Source: Kamptonema formosum PCC 6407
GTDB taxonomy: Bacteria; Cyanobacteriota; Cyanobacteriia; Cyanobacteriales; Microcoleaceae
DNA length: 44,547 nt
Direction of reading: 5' to 3'
Assembly: GCF_000332155.1 (NCBI RefSeq)
Contig: NZ_KB235904.1
Location: forward strand, 1-44,547
Both the position numbers and the translations under genes were made by a program. The notes under the pieces are model-generated. The model did no database searches, was not told where the DNA came from, and saw only the letters and a program-made list of their open reading frames with translations. Of the stretch, positions 7,755 through 15,447 are shown one piece after another (the first letter of the stretch is position 1; every line of letters begins with the position of its first letter).

Positions 7755-8230
7755 ATAAAGATATCATCCGATCGAGAAACCCTTTCCCATCTATCATTAA
7801 AAGACCTCCAAAAGCAACTGAATACTTCCGAGCGGGGATTAAGTAAAAAAGAAGTCCTCGAAAAGCGATCGCAAACTGGTTGCGTTGAGATCGGGCTCTA
7901 TTAACCTTGGGAGAGCCTTTTTCTGTGGGTAATACCGCTCCCGAAGCACTGAGTATTAATGCTTCTCTGGCTTCCCGGAATGAAAACGAAGATCCGATTG
8001 ATTTAGCAATTATCGCCGGACTGAAACCGGATCGATCTTTAAAAGATTACAATATAATCCACTTCCAACCGTTTGAGCCGGTGGATAAACGGACAGAAGC
8101 AACTGTTGAAAATATCAATGGCGATCGCTTTAAAATAACCAAAGGTGCAACCCAAATAATTCTGGCACTTTCAAGTAATGCCGATCGCGCCCGCAGTCAG
8201 TACTATCGGACGAGATTTTGCTATTTATCC
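7755..8230 (+). pseudogene. Relic of a plasma-membrane type H+-ATPase (P-type)
   Basis: Two frames carry pieces of one P-type ATPase. The first gives the N-terminal cation-ATPase segment (LSLKDLQKQLNTSERGLSKK). After a deletion and frame change, LTLGEPFSVGNTAPEALSIN and FQPFEPVDKRTEATVE belong to the nucleotide-binding domain after the phosphorylation site. These match the type IIIA proton-efflux ATPases found in cyanobacteria. All transmembrane segments, the DKTGT phosphorylation motif and the C-terminal half are missing. About 150 of roughly 800 codons survive, so this is a clear pseudogene. Its tail runs up to the mscS start at 8250. Confidence 0.8.
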
Positions 8231-8249
8231 TTAATTATTAAACTTTACC

Positions 8250-9362
8250 ATGATAGAAACAAACAATGAGATTTCTCAAGCATCAGAACTGGTTTTAAAT
8301 AATGGCGATCGCTTACTGCAAATCACTTTAATTCTGATAGCAGGAGGGATGGCGCTATTAGCGGGAATGGCGCTCATTTCCATCTTAAGATTACCGTTAA
8401 GTTGGTTGGCTCCAAAATTCTCAACGCAGACTTATATTCGTGTACTGGTTGCCTCAAAAAATATAGTTTTGGTGTTACTAACTCTCTCGGCAATGGAAGT
8501 AATGTTACTTCTAATCCCTCAAACTGAATGGCTGAGTTTAATCGAGTTTTGCCTGAGTGTGGGCATCAGTATACTTAGTGGATGGATGCTCTCAAGACTA
8601 TTTAGAGACTTTTTTAATACCACAATTTTAGGAGTAACTTTTGAGTCAAACCCTCAAGTTAAAGGCGAGTCCATCTTCTTACTTCGGTATTTTGGAGACT
8701 TTGCGATCGCTGTAGCGTTAATTTTAAGTTTTTGCATTAGTCATAACATCAACGTTTTAGGCATAGTTGCCAGTTTAGGAATTGGAGGTATTGCCATTGC
8801 CTTTGCAGCTCAAAAGACTTTAGAACAATTTTTGGGAGGGATTGTCTTAAATCTTGACCGCCCTTTTACCGTTGGCGACTATATTGGCTTATCCGATGGG
8901 CAGCAAGGTAAGCAAGGTACTTTTGGACGAGTAGAAAGTATCGGTTTGAGGTCAACTAAAATTCGCACCTCTGGTAAAGGCACTCTCACTATTATTCCCA
9001 ATAATGCGCTCACTCAAGCCACCATTGAAAATTTTTCAGGTGCAAAGAAAGTCATGTCTGTAATGATGATTGAGTTTCCTAAACCGATATCTGCCAATGA
9101 GCAAGCACTGATCCGCCAAACCGTAATGGATAGCACTATGGACATTTTTGGTTTAGACTGGCGTAGTACAGAGGTGGCATTTGGTGACAATCATGCCCAA
9201 ATTTCCTTTTTTATTCTCGGTTCTAATGAGTTATCAATGGAGCTGAGACGGCAATTGCTGGATTTGGCTACCCAACAAATTACAAAGCAACTTCAAAAGC
9301 ATAATATTTCTTTTATCCTTGACCAACCAACGATTTATGTGGATTCCCCAATCTCGATTTAA
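8250..9362 (+). CDS. MscS-family mechanosensitive channel 1
   Basis: A 370-residue small-conductance mechanosensitive channel homologue. Four hydrophobic segments precede the pore helix GIVASLGIGGIAIAFAAQKT, rich in Gly/Ala as in MscS TM3. The beta-domain follows with LNLDRPFTVGDYI and GRVESIGLRSTKIRT, then IIPNNALTQATIENFS. It should form a membrane heptamer that releases solutes on hypo-osmotic shock. The start codon lies at the tail of the ATPase relic. The 3' end overlaps the next MscS gene by 26 bases from its ATG, so the pair is one operon. No strong ribosome-binding site is seen. Confidence 0.9.
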   Translation: MIETNNEISQASELVLNNGDRLLQITLILIAGGMALLAGMALISILRLPLSWLAPKFSTQTYIRVLVASKNIVLVLLTLSAMEVMLLLIPQTEWLSLIEFCLSVGISILSGWMLSRLFRDFFNTTILGVTFESNPQVKGESIFLLRYFGDFAIAVALILSFCISHNINVLGIVASLGIGGIAIAFAAQKTLEQFLGGIVLNLDRPFTVGDYIGLSDGQQGKQGTFGRVESIGLRSTKIRTSGKGTLTIIPNNALTQATIENFSGAKKVMSVMMIEFPKPISANEQALIRQTVMDSTMDIFGLDWRSTEVAFGDNHAQISFFILGSNELSMELRRQLLDLATQQITKQLQKHNISFILDQPTIYVDSPISI

Positions 9363-11034
9363 ACAAGTATATAAACGTGCAATTAATCTGATCGTCTTAT
9401 TTCTGGTGGGTTGGTTGCTAGTGCTGACTCCGATGGGGTTGGCTCAAGGTTTTGCTGATACTGGTTCTCCTGTGGTTGTTGATGGCATCCCACTTTTTTA
9501 TTTGCAAGCTGTGGATAATTTTCGCGCAAGGGATCGCACCCAATTTGCTAATAATTTACTGGCTGAGGCGATCGCTACTGATGCAGCCATAACTTTTGAT
9601 GTGCGGAATAATGATAGTAACAGCCCTACTTCTATTTCTTTAAATAATAACTACCTGCTCACCGTGACAGCAAATGATGTTCTGCCAGGTTTTTCTCCAT
9701 TTCAACAAGCTAATCAATGGCGGAATATTCTAGAAACAGCGATCGCCAAAGCTAAAAAAGAACGCACTTCCAAATATATTTTACAGAGAAGTCTATGGAT
9801 TGCGATCGTAATCGCAGCACTGCTCGTAGTGCGGATTTTATTAGGAATAGCAATCCGATTATTTAAGTTTAAAACTGGATTTTTTAGCAAGATTTTTTTT
9901 GGTTTTAGCTGGGGTGCGATCGCCCTAGTTAGTTCTGAATGGTTTCCCATATTACGCAGTTTACGCTATCAGTTGGTTTCCCCGTTTTCTCAACCCGAGT
10001 GGCTGATATTTTTTGGAGCATTAGGAGGATCTTTTGTATTGACCTACTATGCTACAGACTTACTAAAATTAGCACTTAAAAAACTAGCTCCCCACGTCCT
10101 GGAAAATATATATATAGAAGTTTTTCAACCGAGCGAACGCCTTTTTCAATTTGCCTTTCTCAGTATTTCTATCAGTTGGTCTTTGACCTTATTAGAACCA
10201 TTGGCACCAGTGATTTATAATCTACTAAAACCGATTGTCAATCTATTCTTAATTGGAAGCTTATATTGGTTATCGATAAAACTAGCTAGCCGCTACCTAC
10301 GTAGCTATGGATTCAAGTTAGGCAGCAAATTTAGTCCTAGTAGTGATGATGCTATTCTGGTATTTGAGACGATTATTAATATCCTGATCTTCATTGTAGC
10401 TTTAGTTGCCTTTGCCCGCAGCCTCAACTTTGACTTGATTGGATTGGTAGCAAGCTTAGGGTTAGTCGGTTTAGCCGTCGCCTTTGCTGCTCAAAAAATT
10501 CTTGAACAACTGATTGCGACTTTAGTTCTATATCTAGATCGTCCTTTTGTTAGTGGTGACTATATCCGCTTACCAGGTGGAGAATTAGGGAAAGTAGAAA
10601 GTATTGGCTTGCGATCGACCAAAATTCGTTCCCTTGGCACTGGTACAATTATTGTGATGCCTAATTCCATTCTTGTAAATGTAGAAATTGAAAATGTTAC
10701 TCTTGCAAAAAAAATTATGGTGTTATTGTATATGAACTTTGCTAGTGTTTTAGGAGAACGAGAATATGCCCTAGTTCAACAAGCGATATTGGAAAAAACC
10801 GCTTACCTATCAGGGATTGATACTAACAGCACAAATATTCATCAGGCTGATGAAACAGGAAAAAGATTGAGGGTTAGTTTTGCAATTTTAGGTTCTCAAG
10901 ATAATGCAGTTGAGGTGCGTAAACGTCTACTAGAGTTGGCAAGCGCTGAAATTGCCAAATCCCTCTCGATTCATGGGATTGTGTTTACGATGGAAGCTCC
11001 TACCGTTTATGTGCAATCGCCTGTGACAATCTGA
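9337..11034 (+). CDS. MscS-family mechanosensitive channel 2, with signal peptide
   Basis: A 565-residue paralogue of the preceding channel with a longer N-terminus. A signal-like segment (LIVLFLVGWLLVLTPMGLAQ) is followed by a ~110-residue, probably periplasmic domain and about six membrane spans. The MscS core is LVASLGLVGLAVAFAAQKIL, then LDRPFVSGDYIRLPGGELG and VESIGLRSTKIRSLGTG. It starts inside the end of the first gene in another frame; I use the ATG at 9337, while a TTG at 9319 is the alternative. Two related channels in tandem suggest duplication or a hetero-oligomer. The extracytoplasmic domain may sense a ligand, but this is unproven. Confidence 0.9.
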   Translation: MWIPQSRFKQVYKRAINLIVLFLVGWLLVLTPMGLAQGFADTGSPVVVDGIPLFYLQAVDNFRARDRTQFANNLLAEAIATDAAITFDVRNNDSNSPTSISLNNNYLLTVTANDVLPGFSPFQQANQWRNILETAIAKAKKERTSKYILQRSLWIAIVIAALLVVRILLGIAIRLFKFKTGFFSKIFFGFSWGAIALVSSEWFPILRSLRYQLVSPFSQPEWLIFFGALGGSFVLTYYATDLLKLALKKLAPHVLENIYIEVFQPSERLFQFAFLSISISWSLTLLEPLAPVIYNLLKPIVNLFLIGSLYWLSIKLASRYLRSYGFKLGSKFSPSSDDAILVFETIINILIFIVALVAFARSLNFDLIGLVASLGLVGLAVAFAAQKILEQLIATLVLYLDRPFVSGDYIRLPGGELGKVESIGLRSTKIRSLGTGTIIVMPNSILVNVEIENVTLAKKIMVLLYMNFASVLGEREYALVQQAILEKTAYLSGIDTNSTNIHQADETGKRLRVSFAILGSQDNAVEVRKRLLELASAEIAKSLSIHGIVFTMEAPTVYVQSPVTI

Positions 11035-11116
11035 TTAATGTAATTTGCTAAGTAGAAGGAAGAAGGAGGAAGGATTTAGTTATCTAGGAGAGAAGGAGGA
11101 ATGTTTATACAGTCAG

Positions 11117-11203
11117 CTTTTTGGCTAAGCCATTGCGCCTTTAGGTTTGCCCAGCTCTCAAGAATCCCATCCCCAGAGCCCAGAGGGGGGTGGGAGTGTC
11201 AAA
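11117..11203 (+). mobile_element. IS200/IS605-like 3' end (omega-RNA-like) relic
   Basis: The segment GGCTAAGCCATTGCGCCTTT, then the hairpin AGAATCCCATCCCC ... GGGGTGGGAGTGTCAA, looks like the right end of an IS200/IS605 element, where the end of tnpB and the scaffold of its guide RNA lie. No tnpB codons are left upstream. The orientation is that of an element reading left to right. The assignment is from recalled consensus. Confidence 0.5.
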
Positions 11204-11692
11204 ACTTGTAGTAAAATATTAAATTTAACGTTAAAGTGGCAAAGTCTTATTGCTAAAGGTTAAATTTTCTTAATCGGAACTTGCTCTGCAATTGATTAGA
11301 CTTTACGATCCAGTAAAATAGATGGCAATTAAATTCCTAGTCCTTTAAGCACTGACCTAGATTCGGTGTCAGATTTCGCTAGAGCAGTAGCACGTCTTTT
11401 CTATTTTGCCTTTGGGGGTTGCGGCATTTGTGTAAAAAATCTCCGTTTTCTGGTTCGGCTTGTGTGTTAGCACGAATGCTCAAGCCTTTACTAGCGGACA
11501 CTCTGGGCGGGTTTTGCAAAAAAATTATCTTTCCATTGCCAAAATTATCGGCTAAATCCGTCCCTACTTATCAAAGTTTTGATTACAAAACCTAGTTGAG
11601 ACAGGCTGTTAACAAAAGGCGGCGCTGCTGCACGGTCTGTCTGGCTAATTGTAAGGTTGTTTTTGTGTTTAATATTTGAGGATGCTCATTCT
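11204..11692. other. Intergenic region upstream of the GH57 gene
   Basis: Nearly 490 bases without a credible coding frame. An AT-rich part near 11210-11270 (TTAAATTTAACGTTAAAG) may hold the promoter. GAGG at 11679-11682 serves the ATG at 11693. Nothing else is recognised. Confidence 0.5.
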
Positions 11693-14452
11693 ATGGCTCT
11701 ACATTCTACAACTGCTCAATCTCTCTGGGTCAAGCCTTCTACATTGGATGCAAAGGTTCCAACTGATTCACTAGCAGTCGATCCCGCACGCACCGCTACG
11801 GGGGTTTATGTCACGGTTCACGGTCATTTCTATCAGCCACCTCGCGAAAATCCTTATCTGGATGCGATCGAACGCCAACCGGGGGCGGCTCCTTTCCATG
11901 ACTGGAATGAGCGTATCCACCATGAGTGCTATCGCCCTAATGCTTTTGCCCGGATTTTGAACGATCGCGGGGAATTGGTGGGGATCGTTAATAATTATGA
12001 GTATCTGAGTTTTAATATCGGCCCAACGCTGATGAGTTGGCTGGAACGATACGATCGCGAAGTTTACGAGCGGATTTTAGAGGGCGATCGCAAATCCTGC
12101 GCTCGTCTGGGCAAAGGCAATGCGATCGCTCAAGTCTACAACCATATCATTATGCCCCTGGCAAATGAGCGGGACAAATACACTCAAATTCGCTGGGGGA
12201 TCGCTGATTTTAGATCGCGCTTCAACCGCGATCCCGAAGGAATGTGGCTGGCAGAAACGGGTGTAGACTACGCCACCCTAGAAACTCTGGTAGCTGAAGG
12301 TATTCGCTTCATTATCTTGGCTCCATCGCAAGCAGAACGTTGCCGTCCCTTCCCTAGTGGCGACGATCCCAACCCAGAATGGCACGAAGTAGGGGGCAGC
12401 CAAATCGATCCCACCCGCCCCTACCGCTGTTATCTCAAGCCTACACTCACCACAACGGCAGACTCTCTAAGCACTCAACATTTCAGCCGCAATCGTTCCA
12501 AATCGCCAATCCCTAGTCCAAACACGCCCTACATTGATATCTTTTTTTACGATGGCCCAATCTCGCGGGATATGGGCTTTAATGATGTTCTCAGCAGTGC
12601 TCAGCATTTGTCAGGGCGTTTGGGCCAAGCCGTGCGCGGGGATCATCGACCGGCACAATTAATCGCAGTGGCAACAGATGGGGAAACTTTTGGCCACCAT
12701 AAGGGCGGTACTGAGAAGTGCCTCGCCTATAGTTTTACAGAAGAGTTTCCACGCCGCAACTGGACGGTGACGAATTTTGCCCATTATTTGAGCATCAATT
12801 CTCCTACTTGGGAAGTGGAACTGAAGCCAGTAACGGCTTGGAGTTGCGGTCATGGTGTCGATCGCTGGCAAGATGATTGTGGTTGCGGTGGTGGTGGCGA
12901 ATGGCATCAACAATGGCGGCGACCCCTACGAAATAGCCTTAATTGGCTCAGGGATCGATTGATTCCCATTTATGAAGGGGCGGGGCGCAAGCTGTTTACC
13001 GATCCTTGGGCGGCGCGGGATGAGTATATTGAAGTAATTCGCGATCGCTCTACTGCTAATGTCAACCGCTTTTTAACTAAGCACTGCGATCGCGAACTCG
13101 ACGATTCAGAACGGGTAGATGCTTTGCGACTGTTGGAAATGCAGCGACACGCTCTGCTAATGTTCACTAGCTGCGGCTGGTTTTTTGAGGAGATTTCCCG
13201 ACCGGAAGGCGTACAAATCCTGCGCTATGCGGCTCGTGCTTTGGAATTGGCGGCGGATGTTACAGGAATACAGTGCGAAGGAGAGTTTATTGAACGTCTA
13301 GCTCTGGCACCAAGTAATGTTGAGTTTTTTAAGACGGGTGCAGAAGTTTATCGGCATCTGGTTGCGACGGCCCAAATTAGTTTAGAGCAAGTAACTGCTC
13401 ACTATGCGATCGGTTCTCTCTTTACTACTTTTGCCCGCGAACAACAAGTTTACTGTTACCAGGCACACCAGCTAGATTACCAAATGCAGCGGATGGGTTC
13501 TCTGGCCTTAGCGGTGGGTCAGGTACAGTTGACCTCAGAAATTACTCAGGAAACTCAGGTTTTTGTGTTTGCTGTGTTTCACTTGGGAGGCTGGGATTTC
13601 CACTGCTGCATTCAACCTTTTGGGGGTCGCCGGTCTTATACCATGCTCAAAGAGCGCTTGTTTACAGTTCTAGAAGAGGCTTCTGCGGCTCAGGCAATTC
13701 TGGAAATGGTGCGCCTGTTTGGAGATCAATCGTTTAGTTTGCGGAATTTGTTTGCTGAGGAACGCCACCGGATTATGAGGTTGCTCAGTCAGGAAACTTT
13801 GACACGGCTGGATCAGCTTTATAGTCAAGTTTACCGGGACAATTACGGGGTGATGATGGCTTTCCACCGCGATGAGTTGACGGTTCCTGCGGAGTTACAG
13901 GTCGCTGCGGAGGTAGCTTTGGGACATCGCTGTTTGACAGCCGCGAGGGCTCTGGTGGCTGAAAGTTACGAGCAACGCTTCAGCGTGACAATCATAGCGG
14001 AATTGGAAGCGATCGCGGTGGAAGCTGCTCAGCTTCGGTGTCGCGTGAATATTCCAGAGGTCAAGGAAACTTTGGAACGGCTGATTTTGCGATCGCTTGA
14101 GGCGTTGTTAAAAGAGGAAAATACAGCCTTAATAGAAGCTGAAATAGACCGCATGGATAGGCTGATTAATTTGGGAAATAAACTCAACTTCGGCTTAAAT
14201 CTAGATCGCGTCCAAGAGTTGTATTTCCAATCGCTTTACAGTCAAATTGTACCAGTATGTTTGGGGTGGCTGCAACGCCAAGAATCCGAGCAAATTATCA
14301 CATCAGATGAAGAGAACGGCTCTACTGATTCTCATGCCTTAGTTTGTATTGAGGAGGGAGTTCGCTGGGAGTTACCTCAGATTCGGAAGTTATTGGAGTT
14401 AGGTCAAAAGTTGGCTGTTGATGTTAATAGCTGGTTGAAGTTATTGCCGTAG
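11693..14452 (+). CDS. Glycoside hydrolase family 57 protein with DUF3536
   Basis: A 919-residue protein of the GH57/DUF3536 type. The GH57 catalytic half begins VYVTVHGHFYQPPRENPYLD (near residue 37). It contains RDPEGMWLAETGVDYATLET, the expected nucleophile region, and VATDGETFGHHKGGTEK. The C-terminal ~450 residues are the helical DUF3536 part. GH57 enzymes act on alpha-glucans (amylase, branching or glucanotransferase activities); the precise reaction of this subgroup is not settled. I chose the ATG at 11693, preceded by GAGG ten bases upstream, over a TTG at 11657. A GH13 enzyme 1 kb downstream suggests a shared role in glycogen metabolism. Confidence 0.88.
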   Translation: MALHSTTAQSLWVKPSTLDAKVPTDSLAVDPARTATGVYVTVHGHFYQPPRENPYLDAIERQPGAAPFHDWNERIHHECYRPNAFARILNDRGELVGIVNNYEYLSFNIGPTLMSWLERYDREVYERILEGDRKSCARLGKGNAIAQVYNHIIMPLANERDKYTQIRWGIADFRSRFNRDPEGMWLAETGVDYATLETLVAEGIRFIILAPSQAERCRPFPSGDDPNPEWHEVGGSQIDPTRPYRCYLKPTLTTTADSLSTQHFSRNRSKSPIPSPNTPYIDIFFYDGPISRDMGFNDVLSSAQHLSGRLGQAVRGDHRPAQLIAVATDGETFGHHKGGTEKCLAYSFTEEFPRRNWTVTNFAHYLSINSPTWEVELKPVTAWSCGHGVDRWQDDCGCGGGGEWHQQWRRPLRNSLNWLRDRLIPIYEGAGRKLFTDPWAARDEYIEVIRDRSTANVNRFLTKHCDRELDDSERVDALRLLEMQRHALLMFTSCGWFFEEISRPEGVQILRYAARALELAADVTGIQCEGEFIERLALAPSNVEFFKTGAEVYRHLVATAQISLEQVTAHYAIGSLFTTFAREQQVYCYQAHQLDYQMQRMGSLALAVGQVQLTSEITQETQVFVFAVFHLGGWDFHCCIQPFGGRRSYTMLKERLFTVLEEASAAQAILEMVRLFGDQSFSLRNLFAEERHRIMRLLSQETLTRLDQLYSQVYRDNYGVMMAFHRDELTVPAELQVAAEVALGHRCLTAARALVAESYEQRFSVTIIAELEAIAVEAAQLRCRVNIPEVKETLERLILRSLEALLKEENTALIEAEIDRMDRLINLGNKLNFGLNLDRVQELYFQSLYSQIVPVCLGWLQRQESEQIITSDEENGSTDSHALVCIEEGVRWELPQIRKLLELGQKLAVDVNSWLKLLP

Positions 14453-14487
14453 TTTTGGTTGGCAATTAAACTGAGGTCTTTTATTCC

Positions 14488-14541
14488 GTAACGCCGCCAT
14501 CTGGGCGGTTAATCACCGCCCAGATGGCGGCGTTACGTGAG
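14488..14541. repeat. GTAACGCC hairpin repeat, copy 1 (perfect 22-bp stem)
   Basis: Arms 14488-14509 and 14515-14536 are perfect inverted copies around a 5-base loop, followed by GTGAG. Related copies lie at 24472-24524 and 40374-40429, each starting GTAACGCCGCCA and ending TTACGTGAG or TTACGTAAG. It sits between two convergent genes and could also terminate transcription of both. Confidence 0.85.
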
Positions 14542-15130
14542 AATTTAGGACTGCTTGGAAGCAAACTTCCCAATAATAAAGTACAACATTAATCGCCGTA
14601 AATAACTTAGGAACACCTTCTAGTAAACTCGGAATTCCATCACCAGGTAATTTGAGAGAGTCTACGATCGCAACAATAAACATTAAACCCATGCTAGTTA
14701 GTAGTAAAAAATAGGGAGTTGGTAGCATTACGCGCCAAAAAGTCAACCCATACCCAATAGCAACTATGGCAAAAAATGCTGCCGTTACTATCTTAGGAAT
14801 GCCAATCTTTTCAAGATGGACGTGCAATCTAAAAAATTCTACCAACACAAAAGAGCCTGTAAGAATTGCAGAGATAAAAAAGAAATTCGTGTTTTTATTC
14901 CTAGATTTAAGTCTCAGCAGTGCCCAACTAAAAGTGCAAAGTACAAATGGAATAGTACATAAAATCTGAAATACATTAGTTAATAGGCTAACCGTAAAAT
15001 ATGGTGAATATTCAGGAGGATCGAATACTGAGCCAACTGAATATGTAAAAAATTTGGCATAAGCAGTTACAACAATTACTAACGCGAATGCGAAACAATT
15101 AACCCAAAAAACGTAGCGAGAAATATTCAT
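14513..15130 (-). CDS. Hypothetical integral membrane protein
   Basis: A 205-residue protein with about five or six hydrophobic segments: CFAFALVIVVTAYAKFF, NVFQILCTIPFVLCTFSWAL, FFFISAILTGSFVLVEFF, IVTAAFFAIVAIGYGL and YFLLLTSMGLMFIVAIVD. I recognise no family. The last codons (HVTPPSGR and stop) lie within the right arm of the GTAACGCC hairpin repeat, so the present C-terminus is borrowed from the repeat. The original gene may have ended differently. It is convergent with the GH57 gene and probably a single gene. Confidence 0.6.
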   Translation of the reverse strand: MNISRYVFWVNCFAFALVIVVTAYAKFFTYSVGSVFDPPEYSPYFTVSLLTNVFQILCTIPFVLCTFSWALLRLKSRNKNTNFFFISAILTGSFVLVEFFRLHVHLEKIGIPKIVTAAFFAIVAIGYGLTFWRVMLPTPYFLLLTSMGLMFIVAIVDSLKLPGDGIPSLLEGVPKLFTAINVVLYYWEVCFQAVLNSHVTPPSGR

Positions 15131-15233
15131 TGTTAGGCAGAATCAAAAACGATGATATAGCTAGGGACTAGAGACTAGGGGAAAAAGAGAATTGACAAAA
15201 CCAGCAAAATATGTCAAAATTTTACCTTTGAAT

Positions 15234-15399
15234 TATAGCAAACGCCAAGGCGGTTAAGACATTCTGAGTTCCACCAAACTCGCTGATTCTATTCCTTTCT
15301 TTCCCTTCTTCCCCCTCTTTCCCTTCTTACCCTAGCCCCTAGCCCCTAGCCCCTAGCCCCTTCTTAGGCTAGTCCCTAACCGCCTTGGCGGTTGCTATA
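15234..15399. mobile_element. CTAGCCC-containing small element, copy A
   Basis: It begins TATAGCAAACGCCAAGGCGG and ends with the inverted CCGCCTTGGCGGTTGCTATA, giving a long terminal inverted repeat. Between lie GACATTCTGAG, a pyrimidine-rich stretch (TTCTATTCCTTTC...) and tandem CTAGCCC heptamers. The same order occurs in copies at 32612, 40201 (reverse) and 40474. It ends 49 bases before the GH13 start, so it may affect that gene's leader. Confidence 0.7.
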
Positions 15400-15447
15400 G
15401 TACCAATGTCAAATTGAATTGCTATTCACATAGGAGAAGTGCATACT

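Noticed and set aside
7479-7797. Two minus-strand ORFs upstream of cax
   Set aside because: They overlap in different frames, lack recognisable domains and ribosome-binding sites, and the second runs into the ATPase relic.
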